Assembly: GCA_963580285.1 (NCBI GenBank)
Contig: OY757017.1
Span: 14,892,538-14,956,537, forward strand
DNA: 64,000 bases
Direction of reading: 5' to 3'
Origin: Lucinisca nassula
Lineage: Eukaryota > Mollusca > Bivalvia > Lucinida > Lucinidae
Shown here piece after piece: positions 43,925 through 55,104 of the stretch; position 1 is the stretch's first letter, and each line of letters opens with the position of its first letter. A model generated the notes under the pieces. That model did no database searches and was not told the DNA's origin. It saw nothing but the letters and a program-made list of their open reading frames with translations. The position numbers and the translations under genes were made by a program.

Positions 43925-44233
43925 CTATGTCTGTCCACTCTGAATTTCAGGGCTTTCGAAATCATGTTCTGGCAAGCAGAAGTGCTCTGCAACTGAAGAG
44001 CTTTCAAATCTCTCCTGCCTCCAGTCATCTGGATGACCGTTCATTCTAATATTTAGCGGGTCCTTGGTTTTCCCCGACATAGTATTTTCTAAATTTCCAA
44101 CGTTTTGCAATTTACAATTGGTGTTGCGTTTCAACATGACCATAACACCACTGGACGACTGGACTGTCTCAGAAGGAGTTATCATTTTGTGGTTTGAACA
44201 TCTTGCTTTGCCACAGGGTTCGCATACGCCCAA
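43925..44233 (-). pseudogene. Decayed GIY-YIG-like fragment, Penelope-type retroelement
   Basis: The minus-strand frame reads CEPCGKARCSNHK, then CKLQNVGNLEN, then KTKDPLNIRMNGHPDDW and VAEHFCLPEHDF. The Cys-rich start followed by ...T..PL.IR.NGH..D...  and VAEHF...HDF resembles the GIY-YIG endonuclease end of Penelope-like elements, in which an NVIYLI..C..C...YVG segment normally sits between. That segment is collapsed here, so the catalytic GIY and YIG residues are gone. No reverse transcriptase part was found nearby. It lies antisense in the HNF4 intron before exon 44550. The assignment rests on pattern memory only. Confidence 0.5.
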
Positions 44234-44549
44234 AGCTCATCACTGACCAAAATTTAGAGTGTTTATATAATTCATCAAACCCTTTGTGCATCCTTTTTAG
44301 GATCAGATGCTACGTTAGAGAAATTTATAAGGTGTTTGGCCCCATATCTCTCATTATGTATAATTATTTTGTTATATTATATATCATTTTTTTATGATAT
44401 CAAGTCAGATTCTGAAAGAGAAACAATTTCAGCCCAGTAAGGTCATATTTTAAATAATCACAGAACAGACTTGATCATTCCATTTAAAATACTGATGGAT
44501 GTCCTTAAAATACTGTTGAAATAAATTAACTTGATTTTTCTCTCTTTAG

Positions 44550-44786
44550 ATGCCAAAGGACTAAGCGACTCTGCAAAGATCAAATCATTCCGGTACCAAG
44601 TACAGGTGAACTTGGAAGACTACATCAACGACAGACAATACGACTCTAGAGGTCGCTTCGGTGAAATGCTTCTCCTACTTCCGGCGCTTCAGAGTATCAC
44701 GTGGCAGATGATTGAACAGATTCAATTTGCCAAGTTGTTTGGAACGGCAAAGATTGATAACCTTTTACAAGAAATGCTTCTTGGAG
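44550..44786 (+). CDS. HNF4: HNF4 exon: ligand-binding domain end with AF-2 helix
   Basis: The exon completes a GAT codon and reads [55 protein letters not shown] and [24 protein letters not shown] is the AF-2 helix 12 that recruits coactivators. [15 protein letters not shown] and [12 protein letters not shown] are essentially identical to vertebrate HNF4, so the dimer face and AF-2 appear intact. The acceptor is ctctttag, ending at 44549; the donor is GGAG|GTATTT, phase 1. The preceding intron contains the fold-back element at 42660-43745 and a decayed transposon coding fragment at 43925-44233. Confidence 0.96.
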
Positions 44787-44918
44787 GTATTTATAGTTCT
44801 TGTTTATGACCAAAGTGCGTTCGTTCCAGCGATCTGTTTTAAAGCGCGACAGATTTACTGACAAGTGGAAATATCCGTGAAGCTAGCTCGCGAAAATACG
44901 TTACTTATGACATAGTTG

Positions 44919-45004
44919 GCCAGAAAAGACTATGACGGGACTGCGCAGGCGAGACTGCGCCAGCGCAGTCTCGCTTGCAAAGTCTCGTCATAGTCTTTTC
45001 CGGT
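44919..45004. repeat. GC-rich hairpin, about 42-bp arms
   Basis: GAAAAGACTATGACGGGACT pairs with AGTCTCGTCATAGTCTTTTC; the centre is GAGACTGCGCC/GCGCAGTCTC. Confidence 0.85.
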
Positions 45005-45834
45005 CACATAGTATAGACGAAGCATTTAAGTAGCTTCACTGAAAAAGCTATGCCTTTAGCGCTATCTATTGGCGACAACCGCGCTTCTGAAAAACATGAC
45101 TAAAATAGTTTGCTTATATGTCAGCCGCAGCGTAATTCTTCTTTCATACTTTTGCATACTGACAGAAAAAAATAGCTACTAAACGCATCTAAATAATAAA
45201 TGATCTGGGCCTTGTCATTAATGTGTATAGATCACGAGTTAAAACATTGTTTTGAGTCATACTGATACAACAATAGCAAATAAAAGTACATCAAAGGTTG
45301 TTTAGAATATACATTGAAATGTCCTTACAAGTACTAACTCTAGGTTCAATGACCATTATAACAGTGCATGTTTGCTAGAAAGAATCCGGACAAATTGCGC
45401 GTATAAAACCCGACAGAAATAAGGTTGAGGGGCTTGCCGCATAAGTAGATTTTTAAGCCGTTCCAAGGTGGTGCTTCTGTATTGGTTTATTGTTGTGAGT
45501 TTGTGTCTTTGCATGTACATATGTACTCTGCTACTACTTTTATTTCGGATAGCCATTTAACCATTTTAGGGGGTGGGTGGGAAGAAACGGTCCCTTTGGC
45601 TTTCTTCTTATGATACCGTTGTTTTCTGTGCGTCCTTTTGTGTTTTGGAACAAAGGTGTAAGGAACGCCTCCCCCGCCCCTTTTACTTTTCTCTTATCTT
45701 CTTTCGGTCCATTGAAATAGCTGTGCTTCCCGCAGAGTTTTTCTTTCTCTACGAAGTTCTTCTGTCGTATTATGGTTCTCACCTTTATGAAGGAGGAAAG
45801 CCAATCTTTCGGGAGGAGGATGAGGACCCCAACC
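45005..45834. other. Intron sequence, no exon seen
   Basis: Frames near 45540-45950 run through low-complexity sequence and share no HNF4 F-domain pattern. Confidence 0.4.
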
Positions 45835-45867
45835 CCCCCCCCCCCCCACACACACACACACACGCAC
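45833..45867. repeat. Poly(C) and (CA)n microsatellite
   Basis: Adjacent C and CA runs. Confidence 0.9.
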
Positions 45868-45934
45868 ACCGTTTGGAAGGGGGATGACATCTCCATCTTT
45901 TGTGAGGAGATAGGAACCTTGCATTGGCTATGCT

Positions 45935-46179
45935 TTAACCCATTTCCGACCGGCAACCCCTAAACGGGTACCCTGGCAAACAGTGCAGGCCCAGATCAGA
46001 CGCCGCAGAACGCGGCGTCTGATCAGGGCCTCCACTGTTTACTTTAAGTTCAGTCATTTTCAAAAAAAAAAAAAAAAGAAAAAAAAATGATGAAAACACA
46101 ACCAGCCACTCCTAAATTTTGAAATGGACTCCTGCTATATATATAAGGAGGAAGATTCCATTGGTACAAAAAGGGTTAA
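45935..46179. mobile_element. piggyBac-like MITE, first type
   Basis: TTAACCCATTTCCGACC to GGTACAAAAAGGGTTAA. Core GATCAGACGCCGCAGAACG palindrome; close relative of 2131-2361. Confidence 0.8.
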
Positions 46180-46825
46180 GTAACTTCGGTGTTATTGCTA
46201 TGCGCATTACAATAAGGAAATGAAAATACACACTACATTTTGCTGAAGTTAGAAGCGACTATCAACCTTATCTTTTTATCCTAAAGATTGCCTGCAAATT
46301 GGCAGTAAAACATAATGGCAGGAATAAAAGATTACATTTTGTATTAAAACCCTCTTTTTGCGTGGGCCTATTAGGCCCACGCAGTAAGAATATGAACGAG
46401 ATTGAAAATTGTGTATGGTAAAACATCAACGTTTGCGAGACGCTTCTCAGCCACGAAATCAAGCGCGAAATCAAGCGTTTGCTTCACGTGGATCAATAGA
46501 TTGGTTCCCTATTAGATTGGTTCCCCTTCGTTATTACCTCCACTAGATTGCTTCCCTTGTCGTAAATGTCTCCGCTAGGTGGCTACAACATAACGATTGG
46601 TAGCTATCAGAAGCCATTACGTCTATTTATAGCATAAGCACTGACGCGGTATTGGAAATACCCGAGTTCAGCAAGGTTAACTGCTGAGTCAGTCATACCT
46701 GGTTCCCTCGTCGTTATCTCCGCTAGATGGCTACTTCTTCTTTGGTAGTCTGCTATATCATTAGCAGGGACCAGCTGCGTAAATGTGTTAATAAATAAAA
46801 CGGGTTTCCCCATTGAACTGTAAAT
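46180..46825. other. Intron sequence, nothing firm
   Basis: CGCTAGATGGCTAC-like phrases recur (46500-46735). A short palindrome, GCGTGGGCCTATTAGGCCCA, lies at 46360. Confidence 0.4.
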
Positions 46826-47068
46826 AACCCATTAATGCCAAGCGCTTCACTGGCAGTCGGAAGAATTGTCGTCTGCTCGCTGCATGTATTTTGATAAAAG
46901 CAGCAAAACCCCTGACCGGACTGTGCATATGCGCAGGCTGATTTCTGTCTCTAATTTTCTGATTTCTGTATCTACTTTTCGCAAAATTAGTTCAATATTT
47001 CTTTGTGCCCTTTATGGAACGCTAGGCAAATGGGGGTAGTCATTTCCAAAAACGTTTTGGGGTTAATA
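46826..47068. mobile_element. Candidate piggyBac-like MITE, diverged
   Basis: TAACCCATTAATGCCAAGCG at the left and GGGGTTAA at the right, with GGAACGCTAGGCAAATGGGG inside. Confidence 0.45.
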
Positions 47069-47189
47069 ACCTGAAAATATTAGTTCAGTGCACATACGTT
47101 GAATTTATCCATGGGGCTTTTCAAAAATGCAAGGTTTCGCAAGGGTGAATGCAACTTCTTTACTACTGCTATAGCACTGAGTAGATCGA

Positions 47190-47270
47190 TATGTATTTGT
47201 TAAAACTGCCTCGTCGAGGCGATTCTAACGAGTATCCATATTATCTAAATCTATGTTTGGTCTGAAAAGA
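47190..47270. mobile_element. MITE-A core fragment
   Basis: GTTAAAACTGCCTCGTCGAG ... GATTCTAACGAGTATCC only. Confidence 0.6.
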
Positions 47271-47305
47271 AGGAATATTTTAGCAACAGTATTTTATGGC
47301 CCTGA

Positions 47306-47542
47306 TTGATTGAATGATTGATTGGTTGATTTAAGGTTTAGCGTTCCCGTCAACACTATAAAGGTCATTTTGGAGACGTTGCTTCCAATTTGCGGGACGT
47401 TTACCTTCATCTCAATCCCTGCCGTCCAATGAAACCAATAGAGTTTATTAGCATGGATGGGCCGACTCCCACCGCATTGCCTGGGCAGGATTAGATTCTC
47501 TAAGCTGTTTACCAGTACTCGTGTGCGGGTCGGTTTCAACTC
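47306..47542 (-). mobile_element. SINE-1 with 14-bp target-site duplication
   Basis: TTTTATGGCCCTGA at 47292-47305 and 47543-47556. The copy is 5'-truncated, as expected for target-primed reverse transcription. Confidence 0.94.
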
Positions 47543-47556
47543 TTTTATGGCCCTGA

Positions 47557-48270
47557 AAAATCACATTAGTTTGCAAGACTTTCTAACGTAAGAACACACA
47601 GAGAAACTAATAAGGACTGAACTAACCGCTTTTATATTGCTAGGTACATTTCCATGTAGAGTTATGTCTACATAATTGTTTAAGATGTATTGGGTTGATT
47701 TGCAGAATTGTTTGCGTAACAGTAACAGCTTAGTTGGGGAAATATTAAGTCAAAGCACTGTGAGTACCGGTGGGTCGATCGTCTCTGAGTGTAGGTTGGG
47801 AAAATATATCCTGAACTGAGAATTGATCTGTTCGTTGAACCATTAAATTCCAGTATTTAAAGCAAGCAGAGTAGGAGTAGACCTGATCAGACACCGCGTT
47901 ATGTGGCATCTGATCAGGTATACACTATTTACCAAAGCCCCCCTGCACGAGCACAGCCCAGAATTTACTTTTTACACTGCACCTCTTAGGTGCTATAAAC
48001 AACCAGTCCCGCGATTTTGTTAATTGTCAGCAACAATAAACAGCAGCCGTGAAGTTTCTGTATTAGAGAATGCCTCGTACACGAGCCCAGTGCAGATTTT
48101 CTTTGTGTCGATTGATAAGTCAATACCCCGTACATGAGTCCAGTCTAGATTTTACGTTTTACACAGCCCTCTGATGGCACAGGGAGAAGACTAAACACTG
48201 CTGCCTGGGTTTTGTTCATCGCCAGCAATAGTCACGCGGATAAAAACAACCAACAGCAACACTGCTTTAT
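47557..48270. other. Intron sequence; diverged tandem pair near 47930-48260
   Basis: CACGAGCACAGCCCAGAATTT and CATGAGTCCAGTCTAGATTT begin two related units of about 160 bp, each followed by a GTTTTGTT ... GCCAGCAATA-like stretch. No exon seen. Confidence 0.45.
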
Positions 48271-48387
48271 AACGTAGATTGTGGGTACTCGTTAAATCGC
48301 TTCTTTATAAGAAAAGTATTCAGTGAAAAAAGAAAAATAAAAATAAATGACGTTCTTTGTGTTGTACTGGAAGCATTTTCCTTCAAG

Positions 48388-48702
48388 ACATTTCGCAAAC
48401 ACGCCTATACAAATACATTGCCACTTTTATCGCCGAAAAAATGAAGGCTTTAAGATGAAAAATTGTGATATTTTTCTTATTTCTGCTCAAAATATAGATT
48501 GTGGGCACTCGTTAGAACCGCCACAATTATAGATTGTGGGCACTCGTTAAAACCGCCTCATCGAGGCGGTTCTAACGAGTACCCACAATCTATATTTTAG
48601 AGCAGAAATAAGAAAAATAAGGTAAAACCCCCTGAAACCCCAGTTTTACTATATAAAAGTGGGGTTCAAGGGGGTTAAAATTATATAGGCGTGTTTTCGT
48701 GA
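48388..48702. mobile_element. MITE-A with duplicated core arm
   Basis: GATTGTGGGCACTCGTTA occurs twice in a row (about 48496 and 48532) before the palindrome, a 36-bp internal duplication. Confidence 0.88.
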
Positions 48703-49555
48703 TATTTTCCAAATTATTAACGTATCATTTGTTAATGTGTTTATTCGCCTTCTGTATACACATATATCCAATCATCTCAACAGGTTTATAATATTTCCTT
48801 GATAATGCTTAGCCTCATATGCAAGACATTATACACTGATATGTGCTTGAAAAGTTATTACAGGTACACGTATATCTCCTGTTTGAAATACCGAGGGAGG
48901 TACATGTAGAACAATCCGATAACGGATTTTTATCTCCCTCCCCCCCCCCTATGTTTATTAATACCACATTTCAAATAGAAGAAATGAATAATCTCTATAC
49001 TCTATATTACATGCACTTCCATAGACTTTAAGGACCGAATGGATCTTGAATTTGGGGTCTGAATTTCCGTTCAGTTGACTGTTTACAGCTCATGTTAACG
49101 GTTCAATCAGCGTAGTGTTACAGAAGCTGGGTGGAAGAAAAACTGGATGGCCGCCATTTTGAAAGCGCTTTCTACAGTTTTGAACATAAACAGAAGAAAC
49201 ACCGTGTTTCAGTGATAAAACGCATGTCCACGTTTTCTTTTGTTTAAGAGTTGCATCCGACCCAAACGTCACTCATTCTGAACGTCTGTTGATGTCTTCC
49301 CAGACACCATTGCAATTACGTCATGAATGACGTCGACGAGACTGAAACTTTCCTGCATTTGAATATAACGGTTTTACTGCAAAAGCGGTATCTTGTATCT
49401 TGTACATAAAGTAGTTCCAGCTAAAGAGAATCAGATTCATTTCTCCGGCTAAGAGGAAATATTTCTTCTCAGCAAAAAGGAAAATACCAAGATTATGTCT
49501 GGTAGAAATCATAGTATTTCTCTGTTATGCATGTAATATAACATTTTATCCAACT
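48703..49555. other. Intron sequence, no exon seen
   Basis: Only a poly(C) run near 48940 stands out. Confidence 0.4.
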
Positions 49556-49619
49556 TCTCCTTTGCAAACAGTGTAGATCCATCGAATGCTTCTGCTGATC
49601 AGGATCCACACTGCCATAG

Positions 49620-50825
49620 TTTCTCCTCTCTGGCATTTTCTCGCTCAGTCCCACCACTGCATCCCAGCTACTGAATAATAGTGATTCAGTGCAATGTTTT
49701 TAAACAAAGTAATGTGTTCATTCTACCTGTTAATGCAGGCCGTACGCAGGAGTGACAACCCCCACCCAACCCTCCTAATTTGGAAAATTATCTCAAATTC
49801 ATGCAGTATTTCACATTCTGCAAATTAGCCGGAATTCGCACCCTCCCCACATTTTATAGAGTCTGCGTACGGACCTGAATCATGTTCTAAAATGAAAATG
49901 TTGCTGTATGTATGGCGAACAGTGCTGGTCCTGATCAGACGCGATGTACTGTCTTTCCGATTTGGGTCTATGCTGTATGTCTAATAACGATACCACCTTT
50001 AAAAGTTTTGCTCTAAAATATTCCTAGGTTCTTAGATATGTTATAAGCAGAAGTGTGAAAAGTAACGTAATATTGTCTTTTTTTTTTGGTCGGCTAAGCA
50101 TACATATGTGCAAACGTCCATTTCTTTCTAACAATTTTATTAATAGTATTTTCCGAAAGTCGTCGCGTGAGAGCGCGGGCTATATTAAGATACTGTTTTT
50201 GTTTTCCTTTCATGACGGAGGCAGCCTGGCATTGGCCTGACCTATTTCGTTTGATCCTTAAATGCCAGTATTTAAGCAAACAGTGTAGTCCTGAGCAGCC
50301 GACTGAGCAGACGCCACATTCCGCGCCACATTCTGATCTGGGTATTCAGTGTTTGCGGAACCCAGCACACGATTCCTTACCAGACTCTATAGATAGCTCT
50401 GACTTACATGTAACATCGACAAAAATAGCGCGACGTTTTCTATTTATAATGATAATATTGGTTTCCCCAAATCAGTGATTGTCACGTGGGCAACAGCATT
50501 ATTTTTTTATTTGCCTCTTAGTAACTTTGGGTCGATTGTAAAACAATCGACCCAAAAACAGGTGTTGAATCTTTACATTTCTGATACAGGTTTAAAACTA
50601 CATGTAGTGGCATGTTTTAGAATTCGTCTTCTTTGCCTTATTCTCGATCATTGGAGGTCCGCTAGAACCGCCTCAGTGAAGCCATTCTAAACTTTCTTTT
50701 TAGTAGAGTTACAATACTAATCCTTATCTCTGCAATCCCCACTTTTTATTATATAAATCATTGCCTTCTCTTCTACTTAACAGCAGTGCTCACTGCAAGG
50801 GTGTTAGTGTAATGTACGCACTATA
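49620..50825. other. Intron sequence, no exon seen
   Basis: Weak piggyBac-MITE-like hairpin pieces near 50255-50345 and a palindrome GGGTCGATTGTAAAACAATC near 50529. A MITE core scrap lies at 50660. Confidence 0.4.
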
Positions 50826-51048
50826 ACAAAAATGAAAAGTCCGTGAAACGAACACTCCATCAAACCCACTTTATATAGAGAAAACTGGGGTTATAGGGGT
50901 ACAAATTATTTTCTTATTTCTGCTCCAAGACATAGGTTGTGTGTAAGAATCGCCTAGCAGAGGTGGACCTAACGAGTGCCCACAACCAATGTTTGCAATA
51001 TAAATAAGAAAGAATGCACTGTGTCGCACAGGTGTATTATCGTAATGT
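50826..51048. mobile_element. MITE-B, diverged
   Basis: AAAAGTCCGTGAAACGAAC to CAGGTGTATTATCGTAATG; palindrome mostly lost. Confidence 0.75.
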
Positions 51049-51352
51049 TTTGAGGAATAATACCCCTTGCCCACTCCACATTTTCTCTCAATAAAGTAAT
51101 GTTTGCAGGGGTGTATATTACTTTAACTTTGTAATGTGATGGGAATGTCAAGGAATAAACTTTTTGTTTTTCTGAAAAATACAAGGTCTGCATAAAACCG
51201 ATCAGAAAAAGCAGAATGCGGTTAAACTTCATTCCTTTATTATAAGCTGCATTTATTACGATGATTTACATATTATGTGAAAGTAGATTCATGTAGGTAT
51301 TTGGATTCTTATCCCTGTCGGTGTTGCAGAGTAATTTTCTATAAACAAACGA

Positions 51353-51512
51353 GTGAGTGTTTCAGTTTTACGTCCCACCAACAGCTAAGGTCATACGGAG
51401 ACGGGACCTCGGTTTATAGACTCATCCGAAAGTCTGGAGAAGCCCGGGATCGAACCTGCGACCCCTGGTTTACAAGGCGAGAAGCGTAACCACTCGACCA
51501 CGGAGGCTTCTA
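51353..51512 (-). mobile_element. SINE-3 with 13-bp target-site duplication
   Basis: TATAAACAAACGA at 51340-51352 and 51513-51525. Minus-strand head GCCTCCGTGGTCGAGTGG, B box-like GGTTCGATCCCGGG. Confidence 0.92.
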
Positions 51513-51525
51513 TATAAACAAACGA

Positions 51526-52734
51526 AGAGAAACCATCAGACAGCTTTACAATTCGGTGACGTATATTCATTGACCTACAGTAGCGCTCGGACAAATCACG
51601 TAATCAGCCATCAACTACAATCGTCCGTTTTTAAAATAGAAGTCTGTGTAGCTTTCTACTTCTTTGGGTAAATAAAACATGTAACTGTATGTAAAACTTT
51701 AGGTAAAACATGTAACTAAGACTTCTAACCCGAGACGCCGTTCTACGCTTTTGGTAAATATGAAACCAAATCTTCGGATTTGAGACGTCTGTATATAAAT
51801 ATAATGTAATAGACAAATGGAGATTGAAGCTGGATACATGTAGTATTCATTTAGCAATGGGCAGAAAAGGTTTGGGAATTCGTAGGCACTAATACTACTA
51901 ATACAGTGAGACTATTCAACCACATAGGAAAACTGACGTAAAATAAACATTTACATTAGTTTAGCCTAAGTCAGACTTTGAAACAGCTCTCAAACGATGC
52001 ACAAAATAAGTCATATAATGGACTGAACGGTACAGAGTAGTTAAGTTTAATTTGAAACACTTTCGAATACATGAATGTTTAAACGATTGAAATGTTTTCA
52101 TTGATTTAAGCAAGTTTTAGCATTTTATAATGTGTAGATATTCCTGTCATTTGTTTGTGTTTTTTTTTTTTCATAAATTACAGAAAGAATGGTGGCTATT
52201 TTTTATATTAATCTTCGCGAGAATCCTATCCGCCATTATTATAACCACTTAAGTGAATCATTTTTCGTGGCAGATCCAGTTTTGATAAGTACTTACATTA
52301 CGTTAAATCTAGCCTAAAGATACTTTTGTGTAAAGACAAAATCTAGTCTATAACATTAAAATCAAATCAAAATACCTTCGCATGTAATAAGTCATTCAGT
52401 TTTAAGAATTATCTAGAAGCAACTTCTAAAACATTTTTAAATTGTATATGACTGCACATCTCTCACAGAAACATGCTTTATTATTGATTTTGTAACAATG
52501 TGATTATTATTGCTAAATAAGAGTAGCAATAAGCTATTCTAAAAATGCTTTGTTTTTCTTTTAATTGCAGACAATTAAAATACTTTAGACAACAAATAGT
52601 TTCAATATTTTTGTATTTATTTATTTGTTCTACAAATAAACTGCTGGTGAACTGATGATCTTATGTGTTTTAAAAGTAATCCAAAACCCAAAGTTTAGAA
52701 AAATTGCCAGCCCACGTATTGGATTCCTTTTTTT
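51526..52734. other. Intron sequence, 1.2 kb, nothing recognised
   Basis: AT-rich and apparently unique; the longest element-free stretch inside the HNF4 gene. Confidence 0.45.
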
Positions 52735-52970
52735 GAAGGAAGCCAACTTGTTTATTGGAACCCCTAAATGGGACAATAGATAACAGTGAAGGCCCATATC
52801 AGACGCTGCAGGGACTTTACTGTTTGCAAAACAATCAACTCAAATATGCCTAGCGCCCCCCTTTTTTTATGGCCTCGGGGGGGGGGGGGGCGTTGGCAAA
52901 CAGTGTGGACCCGGATCAGACGCCGCGATCAGGGTCTTTACTGTCATACATTTTTGTACAACTTAAATTA

Positions 52971-53253
52971 CGGATCCCGCCCATCGGGGTTTGAAGAAAT
53001 GGATGGGATGTGTGATGCTTCCATGCAGAGCTGAAACGGACCGCACACTAGTACTGGTAAACCGCTTAAAGGATCTAAGCATGCCCAGGCAAAGCGGTGC
53101 GAGTCGGACAGTCCATGCTTATAAACCCTGTTGGTTTCATTGTGCGACAGGGCTTGAGATGTCATTTCATCTCAATGTCGGGTAAATGTCCCGTCTCCAA
53201 AATGACCTATACATTCTTGACGTGGACGTTAAACCTCAAATCAAACAAACAAA
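52971..53253 (+). mobile_element. SINE-1 with 13-bp target-site duplication
   Basis: ACAACTTAAATTA at 52958-52970 and 53254-53266, exact. Confidence 0.95.
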
Positions 53254-53324
53254 ACAACTTAAATTAGGCAAAATAAACCTGATACCGCTATAATTGAAAA
53301 CGGACCACTCCAAACTAATTAGGT

Positions 53325-53471
53325 GTGAGTGAGTGAGTTTTAGTTTTACGTCCCACCAACAGCTAAGGTCATACGGAGACGGGACCTCGGTTTAAAGACT
53401 CATCCGAAAGTCTGGAGAAGCCCGGAATCGATCCTGCGATCCCTGGTTTACAAGGCGAGTAGCGTAACCAC
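53325..53471 (-). mobile_element. SINE-3 with 15-bp target-site duplication, 5'-truncated
   Basis: CCAAACTAATTAGGT at 53310-53324 and 53472-53486. The tRNA-like A box is missing. Confidence 0.94.
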
Positions 53472-53589
53472 CCAAACTAATTAGGTAGAAGATTCCATTG
53501 TCATATTTGGGTTAAGCCTTTTTCGACATAAATATCTATAATAAACTCAACCTGGCATCCCTACTCCTACTGTGTATCTATTGGGCTTA

Positions 53590-53829
53590 CATCTTGTTAA
53601 CAAGTCCGTGTAATGAACCCTAAACCCCACTGTGTATAAAGAAAACTGGCTTTTACGGGGCATACATTATTTTTCTTATTTCTGCTCCAAGACATAGGCG
53701 GTTCTAACGAGCACCCAAAACCTATATTTGCAGTACAAATAAGAAAAATATCACGGATATTCATCAGAAAAGTAGCCATTTTGGAGATGCGAAAAAAATG
53801 TACTATGTCGCCCGGATGTGTTATCGTAT
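53590..53829. mobile_element. MITE-B 37 bp before the HNF4 terminal exon
   Basis: TCTTGTTAACAAGTCCGTG to GATGTGTTATCGTA. One arm of the palindrome is deleted (GACATAGGCGGTTCTAAC). Confidence 0.85.
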
Positions 53830-53866
53830 AAATGAAATGGATTAACAATTATGTTCTTTTATTCAG

Positions 53867-54312
53867 GCGCCAACGCAGAGACGGCCCAGCTTGCCAACAA
53901 CAACACCGCATCTTCTCTGTCGATGTCACCGTCAACCATGATAATGAACACAATCAACTACAACGACATACCAGGCTCGCCGGAAGAAGGCCTCGTTTCC
54001 AACACTCTAGAAAACAGCATCATTGGAATCCACTCGGAAACGCAGAGTCCACCACTTCCGGTTCCGATGACGTCAATTCCGTACACACTAACACAGCTGA
54101 CGCTTGACAACTCGCCCCCGTCAACCGTTTCGCCTGTTGATCCGAATCTGAACAACACATCGCTGCACAGTCCTAATTTAAGTTGCCCTGTGATCAGCAC
54201 GAGTGGTAACTCGCACTCAAACAGGTCGTCTCCCATGACAACCGTAGTACAGATTACGGAGCCATTTAATCTGGCGCAACTCCCACAACGCCTGAAGCAG
54301 GAAGTAATATAA
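53867..54312 (+). CDS. HNF4: HNF4 terminal exon: F domain and stop codon
   Basis: This exon encodes 147 residues plus TAA. It completes a glycine codon, then reads ANAETAQLANNN and a long low-complexity stretch rich in Ser, Pro, Thr and Asn. It ends in LAQLPQRLKQEVI. The terminal KQEVI matches the end of vertebrate HNF4, which supports both exon and frame. The F domain is family-typical, intrinsically variable and thought to modulate AF-2. The acceptor is ttttattcag, ending at 53866, a good pyrimidine tract; a MITE-B copy ends only about 37 bp upstream. The 9.1-kb intron before it is the longest; a small extra exon there cannot be excluded. Confidence 0.94.
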
Positions 54313-54475
54313 CAGCCGTCGCGTATTTAGGGCATGGATCAGTCTTGCTTGATATTAGGAACAGAGTGTTTGCGGAGATGGCGGACAGCGATAAATTTGC
54401 GTAAAAAATAAACTGCTTCTTTGAGCTACATGAAACGTGCGTTTGAATTTTAGAGACGTTCCTTAAAAACAGCCG
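54313..54475 (+). other. HNF4: HNF4 proximal 3' UTR with a possible poly(A) signal
   Basis: About 163 bp separate the stop codon from the first base of a MITE-B copy. One AATAAA lies at 54407-54412. No GT-rich downstream element is obvious, so the transcript may end here or run on into the MITE. Confidence 0.4.
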
Positions 54476-55066
54476 CATCACGTTAAGCATGGGCGTAGCT
54501 GTTGGTGAGATTGATGCGATTTGGTCGCACCAATATTTTGTATTGGTGCGACTAGTCTCACCAATAACTTGGACACAGATATTCTAGGTAAAAAGTGCAA
54601 AATTGTTGCTATCATTGAAGCTAAAAACCCTTCCCAAAATACGTCAGAAGCCACCAGAATGCATCATTTTTTTTTTCGAAATTTTTTTCGTGGACCCCAA
54701 CCCCACCCTAGCCCACCCTAGGAGGGCTTCACGCCTTAGGCGCTGTATAAGTTTTCATCGCACCAATCTCAAATTCATGGCTACGCCTCTGTTAAGTCCG
54801 TGTAATGGATATCCCTGAAGACCCCACTTTATATAGAGAAAACTGGATTTTACAGGGGTATACATTGTTGTTTTCTTATTTCTGCCCCAAGATATAGGTT
54901 GTAGGTTCTCGATAGAACCGTCTCACTAAGGCGGTTCTAACGAGCACCGACAGCCTATATTTGGAGTATAAACAAGAAAAAATATCACGAATTTCGTAAA
55001 AAAACATAATCTTTTGGAGATATGAAGGAGTGAAAATGTACTATATCAAAAGGATGTGTACGACAC
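54476..55066. mobile_element. MITE-B split by a hAT-like element, 3' of HNF4
   Basis: Starts GCATCACGTTAAG, resumes at 54792 with TTAAGTCCGTGTAATG, and ends near GGATGTGTACGAC. Confidence 0.8.
54488..54791. mobile_element. hAT-like non-autonomous element
   Basis: Inner right end GGCTACGCCTCTG (read inward CAGAGGCGTAGCC), left CATGGGCGTAGC. CAGRGGCGTAGCC is a familiar hAT terminus. TTAAG is duplicated around it. Internal palindrome GATTTGGTCGCACCAATA / TATTGGTGCGACTAG. Confidence 0.65.
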
Positions 55067-55104
55067 TGTTTGAAAGCGCACAATGTTTGTTTTGATAAAT
55101 TATG

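Larger units (their letters stand above)
52755..53515. mobile_element. piggyBac-like MITE carrying two SINEs
   Basis: Left part GGAACCCCTAAATGGGAC and CAGACGCTGCAGGG; right end GATTCCATTGTCATATTTGG then GTTAA at 53511-53515. SINE-1 and SINE-3 sit inside. Confidence 0.65.
30966..54312 (+). other. HNF4: HNF4 nuclear receptor gene, 5'-incomplete (six exons)
   Basis: Hepatocyte nuclear factor 4 is a zinc-finger nuclear receptor that binds direct-repeat DNA as a homodimer, usually holds a fatty acid, and controls lipid, gut and digestive-gland programmes. Here six exons join in frame with consensus AG/GT borders and phases 1, 0, 0, 1, 1. Intron lengths are 2951, 3400, 3568, 2852 and 9080 bp. The joined product is 494 residues from ATG 30977, against 474 for human HNF4A as I recall it. 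Both zinc fingers share one exon, and LBD helices from [12 protein letters not shown] to IVFFDP share another; in human HNF4A each of these is, from memory, split by one more intron. The first exon enters at phase 1, so at least one upstream exon is missing. No promoter was identified. It is the only gene recognised in the window. Confidence 0.95.
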
